DNA of 64,000 nt from JBAYIE01 sp965279165 (GTDB taxonomy: Bacteria > Bacteroidota > Bacteroidia > UKL13-3): the NCBI GenBank assembly GCA_965279165.1, contig OZ257140.1, positions 2,170,001 to 2,234,000 of the forward strand, given 5' to 3'. This document shows positions 9,407 to 17,298 of this stretch, piece by piece (within the stretch, counting starts at the first letter, position 1; every line of letters begins with the position of its first letter). The notes under the pieces are model-generated. The model searched no databases. It worked only from the letters and a program-made list of their open reading frames with translations, and was not told the DNA's origin. A program made the translations under genes and the position numbers.

Positions 9407-9414
9407 TATATTTG
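9407..9414 (+). promoter_or_regulatory. Bacteroidota -7 element (TATATTTG) of the FAD oxidase gene
   Basis: Matches TAnnTTTG and ends 4 nt before the ATG at 9419, which suggests a leaderless or nearly leaderless transcript. It starts 2 nt after the right inverted repeat of the GxxExxY unit. No TTG is seen at the expected -33 distance. Confidence 0.55.
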
Positions 9415-9418
9415 TAAC

Positions 9419-10816
9419 ATGCAATATAAAAAAATTACGGATGCGGATATTGCTTTCTTTAAAAGCATATTAACGGAGGCGTTTGTGATACAAGATGGCG
9501 AAACAAAGCAAACCTATTCGCACGACCATACGGAAGATTTGTATTTCATGCCGGATATTGTTTTGAAGCCGGGCAATACAGAGGAGATTTCGGCAATACT
9601 TATTTATTGTAATCAAGAAAGGATAGTGGTAACTCCCAGAGGTGCCGGTACAGGCCTTAGCGGAGGTTCACTTGCCATACACGGAGGTGTGATTTTATCC
9701 ATAGAGCGAATGAATCGAATCCTTGAAATTGATGAACGCAATTTTCAGGCAACCGTTGAACCGGGTGTAATCAATGAAACCTTTCAACTTGCAGTACAAG
9801 AAAAAGGACTGTTTTATCCTCCGGATCCTGCAAGCAAAGGCAGTTGTTTTTTGGGAGGAAATATAGCACATGCAAGTGGCGGACCTCGTGCTTTAAAATA
9901 CGGCACCACACGAGATTATGTTTTGAATTTAGAAGTTGTTTTGCCTACAGGTGAAATAATCTGGACCGGTGCAAATACTTTAAAATATTCGACCGGATAT
10001 AATTTAACGCACTTGATGATTGGAAGTGAAGGTACATTGGGTATTGTAACTAAAATTGTATTTAAATTAATTCCTTTCCCAAAGTATACTGTTTTATTAT
10101 TAACACCATTTCAATCTCCGGAAAAGGCTTGCGAAGCGGTGAATGGTATATTTTTAGCAGGTTGTAATCCTTCGGCTTGCGAATTTATAGAGCCGGATGG
10201 ATTCAGACTATCATCTGATTTATTGAATTTGCCTTTCACCATTGAAGAGGCAACAAAAGCCTACTTATTGATCGAGGTAGATGGAAATGATATGAATTTA
10301 ATGATGAAAGATTGTGAAACCATTAGTGAAGTTTTGTATCAATTTGAAAGTGGGGAAGTTCAGTTAGCACAAACAACGGAAGAAAAGGAATATTTCTGGA
10401 AATTAAGGAGAAGTATCGGTGAGGCAACAAAGTATAACAATACTTATAAGGAAGAAGATACAGTTGTGCCACGTGCAGAATTACCGGTTTTGTTTGATGG
10501 CGTGAAGGAGATTGGCAGTCGTTATGGTTTTCGTTCTGTTTGTTATGGTCATGCAGGAGATGGAAATTTGCATGTAAATATTCTCAAAGATCAATTGTCG
10601 GAGAGCTACTGGAACAAGGAAATAAACCAAGCCATTGAAGAAATATTTACATTGTGTAAAAGGTTAAAAGGAACCATTTCCGGAGAACATGGAATTGGGT
10701 TGGTTCAAAAACCATATATGAAAATTGTGATGCCTGAAATCCAACTGGAGTTGATGCGTAGAATCAAGCTGGCATTCGATCCCAATTGGATATTGAACCC
10801 GGGAAAAATATTTTAA
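9419..10816 (+). CDS. FAD-binding oxidase, GlcD/D-lactate dehydrogenase type
   Basis: 465 aa, the usual length for GlcD-like flavoproteins. The FAD-binding PCMH domain (about residues 45-225) has PRGAGTGLSGGSL at 73-85, PPDPAS and GGNIAHASGG. The FAD-linked oxidase C-terminal domain has YGHAGDGNLHVN and the closing SGEHGIG...DPNWILNPGK pattern. Such enzymes oxidise 2-hydroxy acids such as glycolate or D-lactate. The substrate cannot be told from sequence. A LutB-like protein at the start of the window hints at lactate use, but it is 8 kb away and any link is inference. It is monocistronic. Confidence 0.88.
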   Translation: MQYKKITDADIAFFKSILTEAFVIQDGETKQTYSHDHTEDLYFMPDIVLKPGNTEEISAILIYCNQERIVVTPRGAGTGLSGGSLAIHGGVILSIERMNRILEIDERNFQATVEPGVINETFQLAVQEKGLFYPPDPASKGSCFLGGNIAHASGGPRALKYGTTRDYVLNLEVVLPTGEIIWTGANTLKYSTGYNLTHLMIGSEGTLGIVTKIVFKLIPFPKYTVLLLTPFQSPEKACEAVNGIFLAGCNPSACEFIEPDGFRLSSDLLNLPFTIEEATKAYLLIEVDGNDMNLMMKDCETISEVLYQFESGEVQLAQTTEEKEYFWKLRRSIGEATKYNNTYKEEDTVVPRAELPVLFDGVKEIGSRYGFRSVCYGHAGDGNLHVNILKDQLSESYWNKEINQAIEEIFTLCKRLKGTISGEHGIGLVQKPYMKIVMPEIQLELMRRIKLAFDPNWILNPGKIF

Positions 10817-11141
10817 TAGGGATAAGTGGTTAGGGGTCAGGGTAAAGAGGAATTGGAAAGAGTGATCATCCGATAAAAGAACGGCATCAAGAATTTTCAA
10901 TAATTGTGAAGGGTTTCGTTATACGAAAAATGGTACGGGTTAGATTGTTGGAAATTACTGTTTATCAAATTATTTTGAACCGAAACAAACGTCATGGTTT
11001 AAAATTCGACCAAGGGATAATTTAAAAAGTTAACTAACATTTTGTCAGTCCTTTGAGGAGTACGACCTCGAATTACCAACCGAATTTTTTTCAAATCTAA
11101 TTCCCGCTTATCTTTGACCACTTTTTTAACAAGCACCAATT
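10817..11141. other. 325-nt intergenic region before ettA
   Basis: It begins with a degenerate 7-nt word tract (about 10818-10846: TAGGGAT, AAGTGGT, TAGGGGT, CAGGGTA). The rest has no ORF or clear structure until the promoter element at 11109-11116. Confidence 0.5.
11109..11116 (+). promoter_or_regulatory. Bacteroidota -7 element (TATCTTTG) of ettA
   Basis: Exact TAnnTTTG match 25 nt before the ettA ATG, giving a predicted leader of roughly 20 nt. No clear -33 TTG is seen. Confidence 0.6.
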
Positions 11142-12821
11142 ATGTCAGATCACAAAATCATATTCTCAATGGCGGGGGTAAGCAAAACCTATCCACCAAG
11201 TAAACAAGTATTAAAAAACATTTATTTATCCTTTTTTTATGGCGCAAAAATTGGTGTTCTCGGTTTAAATGGTTCGGGTAAATCAAGTTTGCTGCGCATT
11301 ATTGCCGGGGTTGATAAAAGTTATAATGGCGAAGTAGTTTTTGATAGCAAGAATTACCGCATAGGTTACCTCGAACAAGAACCGGATTTGGATGAAAGCA
11401 AAACGGTTATAGAGGTAGTAAAGGAAGGTGTAAAAGAAGTAGTTGCGATGCTAGCCGAGTTTGATGAAGTGAATAATAAACTGGCAGAACCTATGAGCGA
11501 CGATGCCATGAATAAACTAATGGATCGTCAATCACAATTGATGGAATTACTGGAGCAACACGACGCCTGGGAATTGGATACCAAACTCGAAAAGGCGATG
11601 GACGCATTGCGTTGTCCGGAACCGGATATGCCGGTTAATGTATTGTCGGGTGGAGAAAGAAGGCGTGTTGCTTTATGTCGTTTGTTGTTAAGCAATCCGG
11701 ATATATTATTGTTAGATGAGCCTACCAATCACTTGGATGCAGAATCGGTGGATTGGTTAGAACAGTATTTGCACAACTTCCCGGGAACTGTTATTGCAGT
11801 AACCCATGATCGTTACTTTTTAGATAATGTGGCAGGATGGATATTGGAATTAGACAGGGGAGAAGGAATTCCGTGGAAAGGAAACTACTCGAGTTGGTTG
11901 GAACAAAAATCGAATCGTTTAAAATCGGAGGAGAAACAAGAAAGTAAACGAGCCAAGGCATTAGAACGTGAGTTGGAATGGGTTCGTCAGGGACCTAAAG
12001 GACGTCAGGCTAAGCAAAAAGCGAGGTTGCAATCATACGATAGGATGTTGAACGAAGAACAAAAAGACAAAGAGTCGCAGATTGAAATATTTATTCCACC
12101 CGGACCAAGATTAGGAGATGTTGTGATAGAAGCACAAGGAGTAAGCAAAGCATTTGGTGATAAATTGTTGTACGAGAATTTGAATTTCTCTTTGCCTAAA
12201 GGAGGGATTGTTGGTATCATTGGACCAAATGGTGCGGGTAAAACTACCTTGTTTAAGCTTATCATGGGACTGGAACAACCGGATAAAGGAACATTTAAAG
12301 TAGGTGAAACCGTTAAGGTTGCTTATGTAGATCAAAGCCACAAGGATTTGGTACCGGATAAATCGGTTTTTGAAGTAATCAGCGGTGGAACAGAAACCAT
12401 GATCGTTGGAGGAAGTCAGGTAAATGCAAGGGCATATATATCAAAATTTAATTTTAGCGGTACGGATCAAAGTAAAAAAGTAGGTGTTTTGTCGGGTGGG
12501 GAACGTAACAGGGTGCATTTAGCCATGACGTTAAAAGAAGGAGGCAATGTTTTGTTGCTGGATGAACCTACCAATGATATTGACGTAAACACTTTGCGTT
12601 CTTTAGAAGAAGCCATTGAAAATTTTGCCGGATGTGTGGTAGTAATTTCCCATGATCGTTGGTTTATTGATCGGATTGCTACGCATATACTTTCGTTTGA
12701 AGGCGACTCTCAGGTGTATTGGTTTGAAGGAAACTACAGTGCCTATGAAGAAAATAAAAAGCAACGACTGGGTGATGTGCAACCACATCGCATACGTTTT
12801 AAGAATTTATTGAGTAGCTAA
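11142..12821 (+). CDS. ettA: Energy-dependent translational throttle protein EttA (ABC-F ATPase)
   Basis: 559 aa, close to the 555 aa of the E. coli protein, and colinear with it. Two ABC domains are joined by the P-site tRNA-interaction linker: Walker A at 41-48 (GLNGSGKS), signature LSGGERRR, Walker B LLLDEPTNHLD; then GPNGAGKTT, LSGGERNR and LLLDEPTNDID. The HDRYFLD and HDRWFID switch histidines are present. There are no membrane segments. EttA binds the ribosomal E site and gates entry into elongation according to the ATP/ADP ratio. The full family pattern makes this one of the surer calls. A small gene follows 44 nt later and may be co-transcribed. Confidence 0.95.
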   Translation: MSDHKIIFSMAGVSKTYPPSKQVLKNIYLSFFYGAKIGVLGLNGSGKSSLLRIIAGVDKSYNGEVVFDSKNYRIGYLEQEPDLDESKTVIEVVKEGVKEVVAMLAEFDEVNNKLAEPMSDDAMNKLMDRQSQLMELLEQHDAWELDTKLEKAMDALRCPEPDMPVNVLSGGERRRVALCRLLLSNPDILLLDEPTNHLDAESVDWLEQYLHNFPGTVIAVTHDRYFLDNVAGWILELDRGEGIPWKGNYSSWLEQKSNRLKSEEKQESKRAKALERELEWVRQGPKGRQAKQKARLQSYDRMLNEEQKDKESQIEIFIPPGPRLGDVVIEAQGVSKAFGDKLLYENLNFSLPKGGIVGIIGPNGAGKTTLFKLIMGLEQPDKGTFKVGETVKVAYVDQSHKDLVPDKSVFEVISGGTETMIVGGSQVNARAYISKFNFSGTDQSKKVGVLSGGERNRVHLAMTLKEGGNVLLLDEPTNDIDVNTLRSLEEAIENFAGCVVVISHDRWFIDRIATHILSFEGDSQVYWFEGNYSAYEENKKQRLGDVQPHRIRFKNLLSS

Positions 12822-12865
12822 GCAACGGTGTATTTTATTTCTTCGTCTAATTAAAAACTAATATT

Positions 12866-13396
12866 ATGGAATTAGGAATTGGTTCTCGTGTTAAACATGC
12901 ACAGTATGGAGAAGGGGTTGTGGTAAATGTAAAATCATCAGCATATATCATAACTTTTATGCAACATGGAAGAAAAGAACTTTCTCGCGAAATGAGTCAG
13001 CTCGATATTATTGAAGCTGTTGAATCTCCGGATGATTTAATAAGTAGTGCGGATGTTGAAAGGTCGTTAATTAGTATACTTCGCCGTTGGAGTGATATTC
13101 AAGAGGAAGTAAGTTTGGCACAGAAATGGGTTCGTGGCAAAATGATTTTGCAACCATATGATACCAATATGCAAGGAAAGGAAATTCCAATCGAAACATT
13201 TTTTCATAAGATAGTAATGTTGCGTGATCGTTTGCGTGTTATGGAACAACGTATCAATGCACACGAAGGTTTAAGCGATGAGGATAAAGTTAATTTACAA
13301 CAGTATTTAACAAGAATTTACGGGTCGCTTACCACATTTAATGTTTTGTTTAAGTATCCACACGATCAGTTTGTAGGGGAAAAGGGGAAGGAATAA
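12866..13396 (+). CDS. Conserved hypothetical protein with an N-terminal KOW/CarD-like fold
   Basis: 176 aa, no signal peptide. The first 50 residues (GSRVKHAQYGEGVVVN, then a strand-rich stretch) look like the small Tudor/KOW-type barrel found at the end of UvrD helicases and in CarD. The rest is predicted alpha-helical and charged. I do not recognise a named family, and function is unknown. It follows ettA by 44 nt on the same strand and may be its downstream operon partner, which would fit a role near transcription or translation, but that is inference. Confidence 0.7.
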   Translation: MELGIGSRVKHAQYGEGVVVNVKSSAYIITFMQHGRKELSREMSQLDIIEAVESPDDLISSADVERSLISILRRWSDIQEEVSLAQKWVRGKMILQPYDTNMQGKEIPIETFFHKIVMLRDRLRVMEQRINAHEGLSDEDKVNLQQYLTRIYGSLTTFNVLFKYPHDQFVGEKGKE

Positions 13397-13760
13397 TTTT
13401 CTTCATTGGGATAAAGTTTATTAGCCATTAAAGGAAGTTTGGTTGAATTATTGAATTTTGTTAAGTAATTCTTAACCGTAATAGGGTTTGATAAATAAAC
13501 AAATTATCGAGAACAAGTATCCTACAATAACTTAAAATTGAAATAAATGTAATAGAACAAGAAAGTTTGAGGTCACAATTTGTGACCTCAAACTTCCTTG
13601 TTTTTTTATTGCATGTTACTTATTTAATTTCTGCGACAGTTATTATTCGGGATTACTTTAATAATAATGTACCATACGTGTTAGCCTAAACTTTTCTAAA
13701 ACCATTCATTTTGTAATATGAATAGTTTTTATTTATTTGACAGTTCAAAATTTCTAACCT
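13397..13760. other. 364-nt intergenic region containing the first long palindrome
   Basis: No ORF is seen. Its main content is the palindrome at 13555-13603. The 100 nt after it are AT-rich and lead to the ORF6N gene without an obvious TAnnTTTG element. Confidence 0.6.
13555..13603. repeat. Long palindrome, copy 1 (upstream of the ORF6N gene)
   Basis: Arms AAGTTTGAGGTCACAA (13563-13578) and TTGTGACCTCAAACTT (13580-13595) are perfect inverted copies around one central base. Pairing continues outward past a single mismatch to about 13555/13603 and is followed by a T-run, so on the plus strand it also looks like a terminator. Confidence 0.85.
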
Positions 13761-14339
13761 ATGAAAACAAAAACCAGAGGCAAATCTGTTTCCGTAACAG
13801 ATGAAAATGTAGTAAACAAAATTTATCTTATTAGAAACAAACGAGTCATGCTGGATAGTGATCTGGCTGAATTGTATGGCGTTGAAACAAGGGTTTTAAA
13901 CCAAGCAGTAAAAAGGAATCTTGCAAGATTTCCGGATGATTTTATGTTTGTTTTGAAAGTACGAGAATGGCAAAGTTTGAGATCACAATTTGTGACCTCA
14001 AACGAAAATGAGGATGAATTAAGTAGAGGCGGCAGGCGTTTTTCTCCAACTGTTTTTACCGAACAAGGAGTTGCTATGTTATCTAGTATTTTAAAAAGTA
14101 ATACTGCCATTAAAGTGAATATCCAGATCATTAGGATATTTACCAGGATGCGCGAATTGCTGCTAACCAACAAAGGAATATTGTTAAGAATGGAACAATT
14201 GGAAAAGAAAATGCTAAGACATGGATATACCCAAAAAAACCAACAAAAAGAAATACAATATATTTTTTCCATTCTGAAAGAATTGATACATCCACAAGTA
14301 AAGCCTATAAAGAGAATGGGATTTAAAGGTGATGATTAA
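13761..14339 (+). CDS. ORF6N domain-containing DNA-binding protein
   Basis: 192 aa. The ORF6N domain, a KilA-N-associated DNA-binding domain, spans about residues 15-110. It shows LAELYGVETRVLNQAVKRN (36-54), FPDDFMF (57-63), LRSQFVTS (73-80) and TEQGVAML (100-107). The C-terminal third is helical and probably coiled. Such genes are common as single orphan genes in Bacteroidota, and their role there is not established. Remarkably, the codons for LRSQFVTS lie inside a palindrome (13975-14003) that is nearly identical to palindromes just before and just after the gene. This suggests the protein or its messenger recognises the repeat, which is inference. Confidence 0.85.
   Translation: MKTKTRGKSVSVTDENVVNKIYLIRNKRVMLDSDLAELYGVETRVLNQAVKRNLARFPDDFMFVLKVREWQSLRSQFVTSNENEDELSRGGRRFSPTVFTEQGVAMLSSILKSNTAIKVNIQIIRIFTRMRELLLTNKGILLRMEQLEKKMLRHGYTQKNQQKEIQYIFSILKELIHPQVKPIKRMGFKGDD
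13975..14003. repeat. Long palindrome, copy 2 (inside the ORF6N coding sequence)
   Basis: Matches 13565-13593 at 28 of 29 bases. Arms are GTTTGAGATCACAA and TTGTGACCTCAAAC with one A/C mismatch. It encodes SLRSQFVTSN of the ORF6N domain. Confidence 0.9.
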
Positions 14340-14342
14340 TAT

Positions 14343-14371
14343 TTTTGAGGTCACAAATTGTGACCTCAAAA
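14343..14371. repeat. Long palindrome, copy 3 (just after the ORF6N stop codon)
   Basis: Arms TTTTGAGGTCACAA (14343-14356) and TTGTGACCTCAAAA (14358-14371) are perfect inverted copies. The inner 27 bases equal copy 1 in reverse complement. It begins 4 nt after the stop and lies between two convergent genes. Confidence 0.9.
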
Positions 14372-14401
14372 CAACAATTTACTTATGACGGTTTATAGAA
14401 A

Positions 14402-15304
14402 TTATAGGCCGGTGCACTCCCATAACATAATTTGTCTGTCATCTGAACAGCTAAGAATTCGGTTATGGTTAATCCAAATGATTTTATTAACGGAAGAAGT
14501 ATGCCCTTCATGTTTTATTTTATCGATTACTTTAAGCAATGTATTGCTTTTTGCATCCCATATTTTAATGGTTTTATCCATGCTTGCAGTAGCAAATATA
14601 CTTACTTCCGAATTATAGGTTATGCAGTTTATATGTAATGTATGCGCCGGAATATCGTTTATTAATTCGAAATTATTTGCGCAATCACGTATATGTAATT
14701 TGGCATCTCGTCCACCCGAAACCAATAGAGAAGAATCCATTGAATAGGATAACGCAAACACTGAATTGGTATGATCATCTAATACTTTTTTTAACAGATA
14801 AGTATTGGCATCGTAAATTCGGATTTTAAAGTCGCTGAACCCAACAGCAATTTCTTTTCGCAAATCTGAATATGCTATAACACGGGCGCTTTTGGTGCTT
14901 GCCTCAATTCCGTGTAGCAATTGTAAATCAGGATACGTCCAAGTTTTAATAAACCCATCCTCTCCAACCGAAATTATTTTATGATCGATCGATTTTAAAT
15001 CAAATACGCCGTTCTTATGTGCTACAATATTTTTTATTTCTTTTCTTGTTTCCAAATCAACAACATGGATATTACCGGTTGCAGTACCTATTAGCAATAT
15101 TTTTTGTTCTTCCAATAAAAGTAAACTATAAACCGGTTTTAATACATTTACCAGTAATACACCATCTCCGGGTTTTTCTATATTCCATTCTACCACAAAA
15201 CCATCAGAGGCTCCGCTGTAAAAATGACCTTCCTTTAAAGATTTGGAAATGGTATAAATACTATTTTGGTGACCGCTGAATTGTCCTACTTTTGTTATAT
15301 TCAT
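14402..15304 (-). CDS. WD40 repeat protein
   Basis: 300 aa from the ATG at 15304; an upstream in-frame ATG at 15334 would overlap the divergent gene. About seven WD40 blades are seen, with repeated endings such as VVEWN, IKTWTY, IRIYDA, LHIRD, IKIWDA and IMLWE and recurrent GH/H...V starts. There is no signal peptide, so it is a cytoplasmic beta-propeller, probably a protein-interaction scaffold. No enzymatic domain is present. Only 7 nt separate its start from that of the divergent phosphopantetheinyl transferase, so each promoter must lie in or beside the other's coding region. Confidence 0.85.
   Translation of the reverse strand: MNITKVGQFSGHQNSIYTISKSLKEGHFYSGASDGFVVEWNIEKPGDGVLLVNVLKPVYSLLLLEEQKILLIGTATGNIHVVDLETRKEIKNIVAHKNGVFDLKSIDHKIISVGEDGFIKTWTYPDLQLLHGIEASTKSARVIAYSDLRKEIAVGFSDFKIRIYDANTYLLKKVLDDHTNSVFALSYSMDSSLLVSGGRDAKLHIRDCANNFELINDIPAHTLHINCITYNSEVSIFATASMDKTIKIWDAKSNTLLKVIDKIKHEGHTSSVNKIIWINHNRILSCSDDRQIMLWECTGL
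15287..15294 (+). promoter_or_regulatory. Possible -7 element (TACTTTTG) of the PPTase gene, inside the WD40 gene
   Basis: TAnnTTTG match 17 nt before the ATG at 15312, lying within the first codons of the divergent WD40 gene. Confidence 0.4.
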
Positions 15305-15311
15305 TTTAATT

Positions 15312-15938
15312 ATGCCAGTTACTACAATAAACAAGCTCCGCGAAAATACGTTTTTGATTGTTTGGGAAATAACCGAATCTAATTTTCAATTGCAGGAATT
15401 ACTGCATGCTCGCTTACACGATTGGCATGCCCAGGATTACCATCGCGAAAATAAGCACTGGCTGGCGAGCCGGTTAGCGATACTTCATCATTTTAGAAAC
15501 GAAGAAGTAGATTTGATAAAGGATATATACAATAAACCCCATTTAAAAGTAGAAGAGAAGGATGTATATGTTTCCATCACCCATTCATTTGATAAAGCTG
15601 CAGTGATTTTAAGTACCGATCACATGGTGGCTATGGATTTGGAACGTATTGATAACCGAATTAGCAGGGTAATGCATAAGTTTTGTAACCAAACAGAACT
15701 TGCTTTTGCAGCCGGTGATACAAAAAAACTAACCATTATATGGGCTGCCAAGGAAACATTGTATAAATGGTATGGGAAAAAAGAGCTCGATTTTAAGGAC
15801 TACATGACAATTACCCCATTTGAAATCAATCAATCGGAGTTCGAAATTTCAGGTGCTATAAATAAAGCGGATTACCGTGTGGTATGTACTATTAAAACCG
15901 AAATCAAAGATGGCTATGTAACTACCTATATAGCTTAG
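15312..15938 (+). CDS. 4'-phosphopantetheinyl transferase superfamily protein (Sfp type)
   Basis: 208 aa, typical of Sfp/AcpT-type enzymes. It would transfer the 4'-phosphopantetheine arm of CoA to a serine of carrier proteins. The family motifs are SITHS (88-92), the Mg-binding pair in VAMDLERI (Asp109 and Glu111) and WAAKETLYK (144-152) with Lys147, Glu148 and Lys152. No polyketide or peptide synthetase is nearby, so it may serve fatty-acid or another ACP as a general enzyme. Its 3' end overlaps the convergent gene by 4 nt. Confidence 0.9.
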   Translation: MPVTTINKLRENTFLIVWEITESNFQLQELLHARLHDWHAQDYHRENKHWLASRLAILHHFRNEEVDLIKDIYNKPHLKVEEKDVYVSITHSFDKAAVILSTDHMVAMDLERIDNRISRVMHKFCNQTELAFAAGDTKKLTIIWAAKETLYKWYGKKELDFKDYMTITPFEINQSEFEISGAINKADYRVVCTIKTEIKDGYVTTYIA

Positions 15939-16321
15939 TCGTTTTTTTCAACCATTACTTCTTCCAGTTTGCCACTAATTGGATTCAGAGAAAAACGCAC
16001 ATACATTAAAGCATCATCCGTTTTATTGTAAATACCAAAATTCTGGATATAGCCATTATTCGTTTCAGAAGCTTTTCTTACCTGGGTGTTTTTGGGAAAT
16101 GTAATATAGGTTCTCATCAAAGTATTAAGCGCCGCTGCAGTTTTTGGTGTTTTATCGATGGTGTCGCAAATAAAATTAACCGGTTCTTCTACAAATGCAG
16201 TCATATCGAGTTTAAGAAATGCAGCTTTTAATTCCGCATCTTTTTTAAACGATTCATGTTCTTCCTGGGCAAATGCAGAAATTGAAAAAGTTAAACATAT
16301 CAAAACGATAATTTTTTGCAT
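15935..16321 (-). CDS. Small secreted hypothetical protein
   Basis: 128 aa with a clear signal peptide (cleavage near SAFAQ-E), so it is probably periplasmic. The mature part is about 109 residues, mixed alpha/beta, with a single cysteine. I recognise no domain. It lies 25 nt downstream of the DedA-family gene on the same strand and is probably co-transcribed with it. Confidence 0.75.
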   Translation of the reverse strand: MQKIIVLICLTFSISAFAQEEHESFKKDAELKAAFLKLDMTAFVEEPVNFICDTIDKTPKTAAALNTLMRTYITFPKNTQVRKASETNNGYIQNFGIYNKTDDALMYVRFSLNPISGKLEEVMVEKND

Positions 16322-16346
16322 AATGGGTTTGGTTTGAAACGGAAAA

Positions 16347-16991
16347 TTATTTGGATTTATTGCGTTTGTGCTTGATGTATTCTAACAAAATCGGAATGAG
16401 GGAAATTAAAATGATGGCAAAAACTACCGTTTCAAAATTGTTTTTAACAATGGCAAATCCGCCAAAGAAATAACCGCTTAATGTTAACATCGTTACCCAA
16501 AGAATAGCACCTGCAATACAATAAGTGATGTATCGCGAATAGGTCATGCTACCAACTCCTGCTACAAAAGGTGCAAAGGTGCGGATAATTGGAACAAAGC
16601 GAGCCAATATAATGGTTCGAGCTCCGTTCTTTTCATAAAACGCATGGGTTTTATCGAGATAGTCTTTACGAATGGTAAAAATTCCAAATAATTTGGCTCC
16701 TTCTCCTTTTTTTGCCAGAAATCTACCTATAAAGTAATTGGTATTGTCGCCGGCCAAGGCTGCAAGGATTAACAGGATAATAATTAAGCCCACATGGAGG
16801 TTATTGGCTTCATTCGCTGCTAGTGCTCCTGCTGCAAATAACAACGAATCCCCCGGTAGAAATGGCGTAACCACCAAACCGGTTTCACAAAACACAATAA
16901 GAAATAAGAGTAAATAAACAAGTGTTCCGTAGTTGCTGATAAAGGTTTCGAGGTGCTTGTCGATATGCAGAACAAAGTCGATTATTTCCAT
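16347..16991 (-). CDS. DedA family membrane protein (VTT domain)
   Basis: 214 aa with four to five hydrophobic segments. DedA/VTT hallmarks are seen: an ETGLVVTPFLPGDSLLFAAG segment, GDNTNYFIGR and RFVPIIRTFAPFVAGVGSM with the conserved Arg residues, ending in a Lys/Arg-rich tail. Family members act in the inner membrane and are tied to undecaprenyl-phosphate or phospholipid recycling and proton-motive-force homeostasis. The closest familiar relatives are YqjA/YghB-like proteins. It shares a divergent promoter region, with a palindrome, with the gene group starting near 17.2 kb. Confidence 0.9.
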   Translation of the reverse strand: MEIIDFVLHIDKHLETFISNYGTLVYLLLFLIVFCETGLVVTPFLPGDSLLFAAGALAANEANNLHVGLIIILLILAALAGDNTNYFIGRFLAKKGEGAKLFGIFTIRKDYLDKTHAFYEKNGARTIILARFVPIIRTFAPFVAGVGSMTYSRYITYCIAGAILWVTMLTLSGYFFGGFAIVKNNFETVVFAIILISLIPILLEYIKHKRNKSK

Positions 16992-17016
16992 GGGGTTGTT
17001 TTAAGTTGCTGCAATT

Positions 17017-17033
17017 TTAAGCAATATGCTTAA
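17017..17033. promoter_or_regulatory. Palindrome between divergent DedA and glycosyltransferase units
   Basis: TTAAGCA-ATA-TGCTTAA, perfect 7-bp arms around 3 nt. It overlaps the -7 element of the rightward unit, so it could be an operator. No regulator is known. Confidence 0.35.
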
Positions 17034-17038
17034 TTTTG
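17031..17038 (+). promoter_or_regulatory. Bacteroidota -7 element (TAATTTTG) of the rightward unit
   Basis: TAnnTTTG match with a TTG at 17006-17008 (22-nt spacer). Transcription would begin near 17045 and run through the small lipoprotein gene into the glycosyltransferase. Confidence 0.45.
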
Positions 17039-17202
17039 TATGGTCAAAATTTGTACACACTAATTTTTTAATGCACCAATCTGTATGAAAGTGTAAATTA
17101 GAAGTTGCAAAATCAAACGAAAAAAAAAGAAAATTGAGGTTACCTTTTAAATATATCACTAAACAACCGGGATGTTCTACCACCTTAAAAACCATTTTGG
17201 TA

Positions 17203-17298
17203 ATGCTGTTGTTGGTTTTTGCTTTTTCATTTACGCAATCGTGCGCATCCAGTAAACCGGGGTTAAAGAAAAAGTGCAATTGCCCTAACGGATTTTGA
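17203..17298 (+). CDS. Very small putative lipoprotein, coupled to the glycosyltransferase
   Basis: 31 aa from the only in-frame ATG; the frame is open back to 17089, so a TTG start at 17134 (54 aa) is possible. The product has a hydrophobic stretch, LLLVFAFSF, then TQSCAS, which looks like a lipobox, and a Cys/Lys-rich tail KKKCNCPNGF. The stop overlaps the start of the next gene as TGATG, a classic coupling arrangement that supports it being real. The chosen start lacks the basic N-region expected of a signal peptide, favouring a longer non-ATG start. Function unknown. Confidence 0.45.
   Translation: MLLLVFAFSFTQSCASSKPGLKKKCNCPNGF

Noticed and set aside
13823..14272. 149-aa minus-strand ORF opposite the ORF6N gene
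   Set aside because: Shadow of the ORF6N coding frame. It has no start context of its own, and the palindrome inside explains part of its open frame.
17001..17279. 92-aa minus-strand ORF
   Set aside because: The plus strand holds a better candidate (small lipoprotein with TGATG coupling), and the minus-strand product has no signal or domain.
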